In this document: positions 51,222 through 59,800 of the stretch, piece after piece
Layout: the number at the start of each line of letters is the position of its first letter
How positions within the stretch are numbered: the stretch's first letter is position 1
NCBI RefSeq assembly: GCF_016806065.1
Contig: NZ_CP032405.1
Location: 690,001-754,000 of the forward strand
Reading direction: 5' to 3'
Length of the DNA stretch: 64,000 nucleotides
DNA from: Rhizobium rosettiformans
GTDB lineage: Bacteria; Pseudomonadota; Alphaproteobacteria; Rhizobiales; Rhizobiaceae
Notes under the pieces: generated by a model
What the model was told of the DNA's origin: nothing
Database searches by the model: none
Seen by the model: the letters and a program-made list of their open reading frames with translations, nothing else
Translations under genes and position numbers: made by a program

Positions 51222-53300
51222 ATGGACGCCAAGAGCACGCATTTTCATGTCACGCCGGGCGAATGGCACAGTCTCGGCGCGTGCTTCGATGGAGAGGGCA
51301 CGAACTTTGCCCTCTTTTCCGCCCATGCGGAACGCGTTGAGCTCTGCCTGTTCGATGACAGCGGCAGCGTCGAGATCGCTCGCCTCGAGCTTCCGGAATA
51401 TACGAACGAGGTCTGGCATGGCTATGTGCCGGGCGTGAGGCCTGGCCAGCTTTATGGCTACCGAGTTCACGGACCCTACGAGCCGGAAAACGGTCATCGT
51501 TTCAATCCGAACAAGCTGCTCCTCGACCCCTATGCCCGGGAAATCGTCGGCGATTTCGCCTGGTCGAAGGCCCATTTCGGCTATGATTTCGACGCGGAAG
51601 AAAAGGATCTCTCCTTCAACGCACTTGACAGCGCGTCATGCTCGCCGAAATGCCGGGTCATTGATCCGAACGAAAGCCGCATTTCAAACGGCTTCGCCCG
51701 TATCCCCTGGGCCGAAACGATCGTCTACGAGACCCATGTCAAAGGCTTCACCAAGCTTCATCCCGCGATCCCTGACAATCTCAGGGGCACGTTCGAGGGA
51801 CTCGGCCACAAGGCAGCGGTCGACTACGTAAAGAGCCTCGGCATCACCTCGATCGAACTCCTGCCGGTGCATGCCTTCCCGGACGACAGCCACCTGATGG
51901 ACAAGGGGCTTCATAACTTCTGGGGTTACAACACGATCGGCTTCTTCTCGCCCGCGAGCCGCTATTACGGTCCCAAAGGCCTGCTGGGCTTCCGCGACAT
52001 GGTGCGCGCTTTCCACGATGCCGGGATCGAAGTCATTCTCGACGTCGTCTACAACCACACGGCTGAAGGCAATGAACTCGGCCCGACGCTCTCCTTCAAG
52101 GGCATCGACAATTTCTCCTACTACCGGACGATGCCGGACAACCATCGTTACTACATTAACGACACGGGCACCGGTAACACGGTCAACACGTCCCATCCGC
52201 GTGTCCTGCAGATGGTGATGGACAGCCTGCGTTACTGGGCGGAGGAAATGCATGTCGACGGCTTCCGCTTTGATCTCGGCACCATCCTTGGCCGAGAGCC
52301 GGAAGGTTTCGACCAGCGCGGTGGCTTCTTCGACGCCGTCACCCAGGATCCGGTCCTGTCGAAGGTGAAGCTCATCGGCGAGCCCTGGGACATCGGCCCC
52401 GGAGGCTATCAGGTCGGTGGCTTCCCGCCGGGCTGGGCCGAATGGAACGACAAGTATCGCGATTCAACCCGCGAGTACTGGTTAAACGCCGACAACACCT
52501 CTCAAGACTTTGCTGCCCGCCTCCTCGGCTCAGGCGACATCTACGACCTGCGCGGCCGTCGCCCTTGGGCAAGCGTCAACTTCATCACCGCCCATGACGG
52601 CTTCACCCTGAACGACCTTGTTTCCTACGACCAGAAGCACAACGAAGCGAATGGCGAGGACAACAACGACGGCCATGACCATAATCGCAGCCACAATTAC
52701 GGCCACGAAGGCCCGACGGACGATGCGGAGATGAATGCGATCCGCGACCGTCAGAAGCGGAACCTCCTGGCCACCCTGTTCTTCTCCCACGGCACGCCCA
52801 TGCTGCTGGCAGGCGACGAATTCGGCCGCTCGCAAATGGGCAACAACAACGGCTATTGTCAGGACAGCGAGATCAGCTGGCTGCACTGGGAGGACCTTCC
52901 GCAGACATGTGAAGACCTTCGGGAATTCACACGCCGGCTGATTGCTCTCCGCAAGGAGCAACCTCTGCTGCGCCGCTCGAACTGGCGGGATGGCATGATC
53001 ATCGACTGGTACCATGTCGAAGGCGGCCATCAGGAAGCCGAGCACTGGTACGATGGCAACCCGCTGGCATTGAAGCTCCTGAGGCCGGACCTCGAAAGCG
53101 AAGAGGGTGTATGGCAGGAGGTGCTTTTGCTCTTCAATCCGGTCGCCGAGGACATTGATTTTGTCCTTCCTGAAACCGGCGGCGGGAATTGGCAACTCGA
53201 GCTCACGACCTTCGACGTGGAGAGACACGGCGATATCGCGGAAGAGGGCAAGGCCTTCAGGCTGGAGGCGCGGTCGCTGGCTCTACTCAGACGCGCCTGA
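51222..53300 (+). CDS. glgX: glycogen debranching enzyme
   Basis: A 692-residue isoamylase-type enzyme of GH13. An N-terminal CBM48 domain (FDGEGTNFALFSAHAERVELCLFD) precedes the TIM barrel with DVVYNHTAEGNE, the nucleophile Asp in VDGFRFDLGTILG, the Glu in KLIGEPWDIGPGGYQVG and ITAHDGFTLNDLVSYD, plus the QKHNEANGEDNNDGHDHN loop of GlgX. It removes alpha-1,6 branches of glycogen. It stands alone, without glgA/B/C/P in the window. Confidence 0.94.
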   Translation: MDAKSTHFHVTPGEWHSLGACFDGEGTNFALFSAHAERVELCLFDDSGSVEIARLELPEYTNEVWHGYVPGVRPGQLYGYRVHGPYEPENGHRFNPNKLLLDPYAREIVGDFAWSKAHFGYDFDAEEKDLSFNALDSASCSPKCRVIDPNESRISNGFARIPWAETIVYETHVKGFTKLHPAIPDNLRGTFEGLGHKAAVDYVKSLGITSIELLPVHAFPDDSHLMDKGLHNFWGYNTIGFFSPASRYYGPKGLLGFRDMVRAFHDAGIEVILDVVYNHTAEGNELGPTLSFKGIDNFSYYRTMPDNHRYYINDTGTGNTVNTSHPRVLQMVMDSLRYWAEEMHVDGFRFDLGTILGREPEGFDQRGGFFDAVTQDPVLSKVKLIGEPWDIGPGGYQVGGFPPGWAEWNDKYRDSTREYWLNADNTSQDFAARLLGSGDIYDLRGRRPWASVNFITAHDGFTLNDLVSYDQKHNEANGEDNNDGHDHNRSHNYGHEGPTDDAEMNAIRDRQKRNLLATLFFSHGTPMLLAGDEFGRSQMGNNNGYCQDSEISWLHWEDLPQTCEDLREFTRRLIALRKEQPLLRRSNWRDGMIIDWYHVEGGHQEAEHWYDGNPLALKLLRPDLESEEGVWQEVLLLFNPVAEDIDFVLPETGGGNWQLELTTFDVERHGDIAEEGKAFRLEARSLALLRRA

Positions 53301-53313
53301 CCGACACGGTCAG
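53297..53313. terminator. short hairpin spanning two convergent stop codons
   Basis: CTGACC (53297-53302) and GGTCAG (53308-53313) pair over a five-base loop. The stop codons of glgX (53298-53300) and the convergent PAS gene (53310-53312) lie in the two arms. There is no T-run, so a termination role is only possible. Confidence 0.35.
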
Positions 53314-54317
53314 TCGTCAGAAGCGCGCTGAAGCACCTCGAAATCATAAAGCTGCCCGGCAACGGAAATGCGCCGGGCAGAAATCATCACGGGGACGACT
53401 TCTCCGGACGAATGGCGGATCTCGCCACGCATGCCCGCATAGCCGCCATCGCGATCGAGCAACGTGAGACGCTCGGCACGAGCCTCGCTTCCCGAGACGA
53501 CGCCGGACGCGACCATCTCGCTGCCGCGGATCTCGTCCCAGGTCTTGCCGACGAGATCGAGATAGGCCTGGTTCACTCTGACATAGCGGGAGCTTTTCTG
53601 GCCGATGCTGGAGATCGAAAAGGCAACGGGCGAGAGTTCGAAGAGGGCCTGGATAACGGGACCAGAGAGCGCATTGGTCTCGGCCATTTCGATCGTTTCG
53701 CGGGACGGCAATCTGTCCTCGCCGGTTGCCATCATCTCGTAGTCGGCCGGCATGGCCAGCTCGTCACGCAGCACGGCCACCAGCCGCCACAGGTCGACTT
53801 CCATGAAGAATGATTTATGGGCTTCGTCGACCTGCTCCAGACGCGCGGGCAATGACGCAACAGCATCCGACAATCGTTGCATCTCGCGCGGATTGCGGGC
53901 CGCGTCGCGCAGGGCTCGTAGCTTGTCCAAAGCGATGCCGTGAAGGGTCTCATAGGCTCCCTGCAACGCCGTTGCACGCTCGGCTTCGACATCGTCGAGC
54001 GGACGTGTTCCATCCGCGACCGGGAGTGATTCAAGCAAGGCCCAGACCGTGCGCTCCTCGGGACATTCCTCCACCTCGGCAGTCCCCTGCGGAGCATAAC
54101 GAATGAGACTGAGAACGGTGTCGATGCCGAACCGGTTCACGTCGGCAGGCAGGACCTTTCCATCGCTGCCCTCTTCGAGCGCGGTCAGCCGGGTCGGTCC
54201 ACCATTGTCGTCGAAGTAGATGCAGACCTCTGAGATCGCATCCGGGAAATCCAGCCAGGGGTGTTCGCTCCGGAACGCCGCGAGCGCAGAGTGGTCGAGC
54301 ACTGTTAGAGCATACAT
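53310..54317 (-). CDS. PAS-domain protein of unknown output
   Basis: A 335-residue soluble protein. The last 115 residues look like a PAS domain (PVIQALFELSPVAFSISSIG, YVRVNQAYLDLVGKTWDEIRG, and the ending GEVVPVMISARRISVAGQLYDFEVLQ). The first about 200 residues have no motif I recognise; they are acidic and partly helical (DALQGAYETLHGIALDKLRALRD-like). No kinase, cyclase or helix-turn-helix follows, so it may signal through contact. The ATG at 54317 is preceded by a GC-rich region with GAGGA upstream. Confidence 0.7.
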   Translation of the reverse strand: MYALTVLDHSALAAFRSEHPWLDFPDAISEVCIYFDDNGGPTRLTALEEGSDGKVLPADVNRFGIDTVLSLIRYAPQGTAEVEECPEERTVWALLESLPVADGTRPLDDVEAERATALQGAYETLHGIALDKLRALRDAARNPREMQRLSDAVASLPARLEQVDEAHKSFFMEVDLWRLVAVLRDELAMPADYEMMATGEDRLPSRETIEMAETNALSGPVIQALFELSPVAFSISSIGQKSSRYVRVNQAYLDLVGKTWDEIRGSEMVASGVVSGSEARAERLTLLDRDGGYAGMRGEIRHSSGEVVPVMISARRISVAGQLYDFEVLQRASDD

Positions 54318-54498
54318 GACGCGTCCTCCACAACCGGCCGTAGCATATAGCAAAAGGCATCCTGCCTCATAGGTCAGGAATCGCCAAACACAAGCATAAA
54401 GCAAACATCGCGGCTTCTGAATGTGTTTCTAGCCACGGACAAGTATATGAATGTTTAAGCTGAAATCTTGGAGTTTCGGAGGTGGCGCAAGAATGCGA

Positions 54499-54542
54499 CA
54501 GTCCGGCGCCCAAACCCATAAATAGTAAGGGACGCCGGACTG
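54499..54542. repeat. 10-base inverted repeat downstream of gcdH
   Basis: CAGTCCGGCG (54499-54508) and CGCCGGACTG (54533-54542) are perfect arms with a 24-base AT-rich loop, in the 244-base gap between the PAS gene and glutaryl-CoA dehydrogenase, 20 bases after the latter's stop. It lacks a T-run on the minus strand. It may be a 3' stabilising stem, a Rho-assisted terminator or a protein site. Confidence 0.4.
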
Positions 54543-54561
54543 CTGGAGCTCGATCGAGCAA

Positions 54562-55749
54562 TCAGAAGAAAGCCTGGATACCGGTTTGCGCACGTCCAAG
54601 GATCAGCGCATGCACGTCATGCGTGCCTTCATAGGTGTTCACGGTCTCCAGGTTCTGCGCATGGCGCATCACGTGATATTCGATCTGGATGCCGTTGCCG
54701 CCGTGCATGTCGCGGGCCATGCGGGCGATGTCGAGCGCCTTGCCGCAATTGTTGCGCTTGACGATCGAGATCATCTCCGGCGCAAACTGGTGCTCGTCCA
54801 TCAGACGGCCGACGCGCAGTGAGGCCAGCAGACCAAGCGAGATTTCGGTCTGCATATCGGCCAGCTTCTTCTGGAAGAGCTGCGTACCGGCAAGCGGCTT
54901 GCCGAACTGCTTGCGATCGAGCCCGTACTGACGCGCACGATGCCAGCAATCTTCAGCCGCACCGAGCACGCCCCAGGAAATGCCATAACGGGCGCGGTTG
55001 AGGCAACCGAAGGGACCCTTGAGACCGGAAACGTTGGGCATCAGCGCATCTTCGCCGACTTCGACGCCCTCCATGACGATTTCGCCTGTCACGGACGCAC
55101 GCAGCGAAAGCTTGCCGCCGATCTTCGGCGCCGAGAGGCCCTTCATGCCCTTTTCGAGAATGAAGCCGCGGATCTCGCCGCCATGCGCTTCCGACTTCGC
55201 CCAAACGACGAAGACGTCGGCGATCGGCGCATTGGAGATCCACATCTTCGAGCCGCGCAGACGATACCCGCCTTCGATCTTTTCGGCGCGCGTCTTCATG
55301 CCGCCGGGATCGGAGCCGGCATCCGGCTCGGTCAGGCCGAAGCAGCCGATCAGCTCGCCGGAGACGAGACCGGGCAAATACTTGTCCTTCTGTTCCTCGG
55401 AACCATAGGCATAGATCGGATAGATCACCAGCGACGACTGCACGCTCATCATCGAGCGATAGCCGGAGTCGATGCGCTCGATTTCGCGGGCGACGAGGCC
55501 ATAGGAAACATAATTGGCGTCAGCAGCGCCGTATTTTTCGGGCAGGGTCACACCAAGCAGGCCGGCCTTGCCCATCAGCCGGAAGATTTCCGGCTCGACC
55601 GTTTCACCGAGATAGGCGTCGGCGACGCGCGGCGCGAGCTCGGCTTCAGCAAAGGCCGCCGCCGAATCCTGGATCATCCGCTCGTCCTCGCTGAGGATCT
55701 CGGACATCAGGAAGGGGTCACTCCAGGAAAAGGGTCGCATCTCGCTCAT
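54562..55749 (-). CDS. gcdH: glutaryl-CoA dehydrogenase
   Basis: A 395-residue acyl-CoA dehydrogenase-fold flavoprotein that oxidises and decarboxylates glutaryl-CoA to crotonyl-CoA, the late step of lysine, hydroxylysine and tryptophan breakdown. Seen are [35 protein letters not shown] and, decisive for the family, [19 protein letters not shown] with the catalytic Glu. The start is not certain: ATG codons at 55758 and 55749 are three residues apart. It is divergent from a LysR gene with 97 bases between the chosen starts. Confidence 0.93.
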   Translation of the reverse strand: MSEMRPFSWSDPFLMSEILSEDERMIQDSAAAFAEAELAPRVADAYLGETVEPEIFRLMGKAGLLGVTLPEKYGAADANYVSYGLVAREIERIDSGYRSMMSVQSSLVIYPIYAYGSEEQKDKYLPGLVSGELIGCFGLTEPDAGSDPGGMKTRAEKIEGGYRLRGSKMWISNAPIADVFVVWAKSEAHGGEIRGFILEKGMKGLSAPKIGGKLSLRASVTGEIVMEGVEVGEDALMPNVSGLKGPFGCLNRARYGISWGVLGAAEDCWHRARQYGLDRKQFGKPLAGTQLFQKKLADMQTEISLGLLASLRVGRLMDEHQFAPEMISIVKRNNCGKALDIARMARDMHGGNGIQIEYHVMRHAQNLETVNTYEGTHDVHALILGRAQTGIQAFF

Positions 55750-55846
55750 CGGTCTCATCCATTTGTTTCGTTACGCCAGATTGCTCATGTCGGAGCGCAA
55801 TTCAACCCATGTTTACTCATGTTGCTATTAGGTCTATTCATATCGC

Positions 55847-56767
55847 ATGCTCACACACCAACGCCGCTTCCTGCCATCGACGAGTGCTCTCGCCGCCTTT
55901 GATTCCGTCGCCAAGCTCGGCAGCTTCTCGGCCGCCGCCAGCGAGCTGGCGCTGACACAAGGCGCGATCAGCCGCCAGATAGGCCTTCTCGAGGACCAGC
56001 TCGGCGTCAAGCTTTTCGAGCGAACCAATCGCGGCGTGGAGTTGACGGCCATCGGCCGAACCTATGCAAAAGGTATCGGCGACGCACTGGCCACGATCCG
56101 CACTCTGTCGCTGGAGGCCATGGCGACCCGCGACGACACCCATCTGCGCCTCGCCATCTTGCCGACCTTCGGCACCCGCTGGCTGATGCCGCGCATTCCG
56201 GACTTCCTCGCGAAGAACCCAGCCATCATCATGGACTTCGCCACCCGCATAGGCCAGTTCGATTTCGAAGGCTCCGGTCTCGATGCCGCGATCCATATCG
56301 GTGAACCAAACTGGCCAGGCACCGATTGCCAGTTTCTGATGCACGAACTGGTCGTCCCAGTGTGCAGCCCCTCGTTCCTCGCCGACAACCCGGTGAACCG
56401 GCCGGAAGACCTGCTCGCGAAACCGCTCTTCGACATGGCGTCCCGCCCGCGGGCCTGGGAGCACTGGTTTTCAAGCCTCGGCATCAGCGAGGGTCGCGGC
56501 GGCGGCATGCGCTTCGAGCAGTTCTCCAACGTCGTCCAGGCCTGCCACGCAGGTCTGGGGATCGCGCTCGTCCCGACATTCCTGATCGAGCCGGAACTTT
56601 CAAGCGGGCAGCTGGTCCGCGCCTGGGATCACGAGGTGAAAAGCGCAAGCGCTTACTACCTGGTCCGACCGCTCTCGAAGATGGCCTATGGGCCGGCCAG
56701 CACCTTTGCCGCCTGGATCCTCGAACAGGCAAGAAGCTTCAGCGAGCGACGCCCCGCGAGTGCTTGA
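55847..56767 (+). CDS. LysR-family regulator next to gcdH
   Basis: A 306-residue LysR regulator with helix-turn-helix GSFSAAASELALTQGAISRQIGLLE at about 26-50 and a GcvA-like effector domain (LRLAILPTFGTRWLMPRIPDF, DAAIHIGEPNWPG). The same words occur in the regulator next to amaAB at 38471, so the two are paralogues. The divergent position and the known gcdR-gcdH layout in Pseudomonas suggest it controls glutaryl-CoA dehydrogenase in response to glutarate or a relative. This is inference from context. Confidence 0.86.
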   Translation: MLTHQRRFLPSTSALAAFDSVAKLGSFSAAASELALTQGAISRQIGLLEDQLGVKLFERTNRGVELTAIGRTYAKGIGDALATIRTLSLEAMATRDDTHLRLAILPTFGTRWLMPRIPDFLAKNPAIIMDFATRIGQFDFEGSGLDAAIHIGEPNWPGTDCQFLMHELVVPVCSPSFLADNPVNRPEDLLAKPLFDMASRPRAWEHWFSSLGISEGRGGGMRFEQFSNVVQACHAGLGIALVPTFLIEPELSSGQLVRAWDHEVKSASAYYLVRPLSKMAYGPASTFAAWILEQARSFSERRPASA

Positions 56768-56872
56768 AGACCACCAAGAAATGACTCGCAGGGTGTGTCC
56801 TGTGCCGATTGACAAGCCTCCGTCATAAGCAAAGACTAACCTCCGAAGCCATGATCAGGCTTGGAGGGGACC

Positions 56873-59800
56873 ATGTTTACGAACCGTTTTTCGGCGTTGC
56901 TCACAGTCGCGCTGGCTCTATTGCCATTATCCCCTTCAGCTTACGCGCAGGATATCAGGACAATCGAACGCATTGACGATGCGGACTATTTCGGGTTCGA
57001 CCTGCGAACCGAAAAGAACGTCTCCATCGATGAATGCGAGGCGAGCTGCATTGGCGACGCGTCATGCCGCGCCTTCACTTATAACCCGAAGGTCAACTGG
57101 TGCTTCCTGAAGTCCGACTATGACCAGTTGAACAGCTTCCCGGGCGCGATCGCGGGCCGCATCGTCGTTCAGACGGCGGAAGACGACATCGGTGCTCCGC
57201 CGGCGCTGACCTTCGTCTCGGACTACCTGAAATCGGAAGCCCGCAATCAGCGCAGCAATCTTGTCATTGCCGCCGAACAGCAGGGCCTGGGACGGGACTC
57301 GCTTATTGAAATAGGGCGCGCCTCCTTTGCCAGTGGCAACATCGACTACGCCATGCTGTCCCTGAAGGGTGCGCTGGCGATCGATGCAGACGACGAAGCA
57401 CTCTGGCTCGAAATGGCCCGCATGGCCAATACCGTCATCAACAATTACGGCATGGCCAATGAAGGCGCGATGTCGTCGATCAACGGCTATCTCTTGACCC
57501 GCGGCGCCTCCACCCGCGCCGAGGCGCTCGCCACGCTGGCGAAGTCCCTTGAGAACAGCGAGAACTGGCGTCCGGCGCTGAGCGCCTACAAGGCAAGCCT
57601 CGAACTCGCGACGAATGCGCAAGTACGCGCCGCCTTCGAAGACCTGCGCTCTCGCCAGGGTTTCCGCGTCGTCAACAACACGGTTGATTCCGACAGCGCC
57701 TCGCCGCGCGCCTGCGTCGAATTCTCCGAACAGCTGGTCAAGCGCGGCGTCGACTACTCGTCCTTCGTCACCCTCGACGGCAAGACGCCCAAGGCGCTCG
57801 AAGCGAAGAACAACCAGATCTGCGTCGAGGGCCTGGAGCATGGCGGACGCTACCGCCTCGCACTCCGTGCCGGCCTGCCCTCATCGGTGGACGAAAACCT
57901 GGAAGCCCCGGTCGAACTCGAGGTGTATGTCCGCGATCGCAGCGCAACCGTGCGCTTCACCGGCGACAGTTTCGTTCTCCCCTCCTCCGCTCGTCAGGGC
58001 ATTCCGCTCGTCTCTATCAACACGGACAGCGCCAATCTCGAACTCTATCGGATCGGCGACCGCAACATCGCTCCGCTGCTGGCATCCTCGCAGTTCCTCA
58101 CCCAGATGGACGGCTACACCGCCGGCCGCGTGAAGGATGAACTGGGCGAACTCGTCTGGCAGGGCTCGGTCGAGATCGCCAACGAGCAGAACAAGGAGAT
58201 CGTCACCAGCATTCCGCTGCAGGAAGCGCTGCCGACCCGCAAACCCGGCATCTATGTGATGACTGCGGTCTCCCCGACCGGTGTCACCGAGAACTGGGAC
58301 AGCCGCGCGACGCAGTGGTTCGTGGTTTCCGACATCGGCCTTTCGACCTTTGCCGGCACGGACGGGCTGCATGTCTTTGCTCGTTCGCTCGCATCGGCAG
58401 GCCCGCTTGCCAATATCGAGCTACAACTGATCGCCAAGAACAACGAGATCCTGGCGACCGCGACGACCGATGCCGAAGGCCGCGCCCGCTTTGATGCCGG
58501 TCTCGTCCGCGGCGGCGCAGCCCTTGCTCCGGCCGTCATCGCAGCCCGCAGTGGTGCCGACGACAATGTCTTCCTCGACATGACCCGCGCCGGTTTCGAC
58601 CTCTCCGACCGTGGCGTCACCGGACGCCCTGCCCCCGGCCCGGTCGACATTCTCGCCTGGACCGAACGCGGCATCTATCGCCCCGGCGAAACCGTGCATG
58701 CCGCAGCGTTGGCCCGCGACATCAATGCCGACGCCATCTCGGGCCTGCCGCTGACCTTTCTGTTTTCCCGGCCGGACGGGGTCGAGTTCCGCCGCATCGC
58801 GGTGACTAGCGAAACGCTGGGCGGTTATGCGGTCGACATGCCGATCCTTGCCAATGCGATGCGGGGCACCTGGACAGTCGCCATCCACACCGACCCGAAA
58901 AAGCCGGCAATCGCCCGCTCGACATTCCTGGTCGATGACTTCGTGCCTGACCGGTTGGACCTGAAGCTCTTCAGCGAAGCGAAGGCGGTCTCGCCTAAGG
59001 AGCCGATTGCGGTCTCCGCTGATGGCCGCTACCTCTACGGCGCACCGGCAGCCGGCCTGACGCTCGAAGGCGAGGTGGTGATCCGTCCGACCACAAGCCA
59101 TCCCGATTTCCCCCGTTACAGCTTCGGCCTTTCGGACGAAGAGGGCATCGAAGACATGCGTCTGCCACTCGAAGGGCTGGACGCGCTCGATGACGATGGC
59201 CTCGCCGAGATTGATGTGGCGCTGACCGATCTACCCTCGACGACACGCCTTCTGAACGCAGATACTGTTTTGCGTCTGCGCGAAAGCGGAGGCCGCGCGG
59301 TCGAGCGCACGCTGACCCTTCCCGTCACCCCTGACGGACCAATGATCGGCATCAAGCCGGAATTCGAAGGCGAGGTCTCCGAAAACTCGAATGCCGCCTT
59401 CAACCTGATCGCGCTCGGCCCCGATGGCGAGCGTCAGGCCTTGGCCGGCGCATCCTGGAAGCTCATCAAGCTGGATCGGAACTACCAGTGGTATCGCGAC
59501 GGTTCCTCCTGGCGCTACGAGCCGATCATTACGACCAAGCTCGTGGCCGACGGAACCGTTGATATCGCAGCGGAAGGCACACCGCTTTCGGTGCCCGTCA
59601 CCTGGGGCAGCCACCGCCTCGAAGTCGAACAGGGCGGCGCCGTCACCAGCGTTGACTTCGATGCCGGCTGGTTTGTCACCGCAAGCTCTACCGAAACGCC
59701 GGACGCGCTGGAGATCGGCCTCGACAAGCCGGCTTACAATGTCGGCGATACCGCAAAGCTGAAGATCTCGCCGCGTTTCGCAGGCCAGATCATCGTCACC

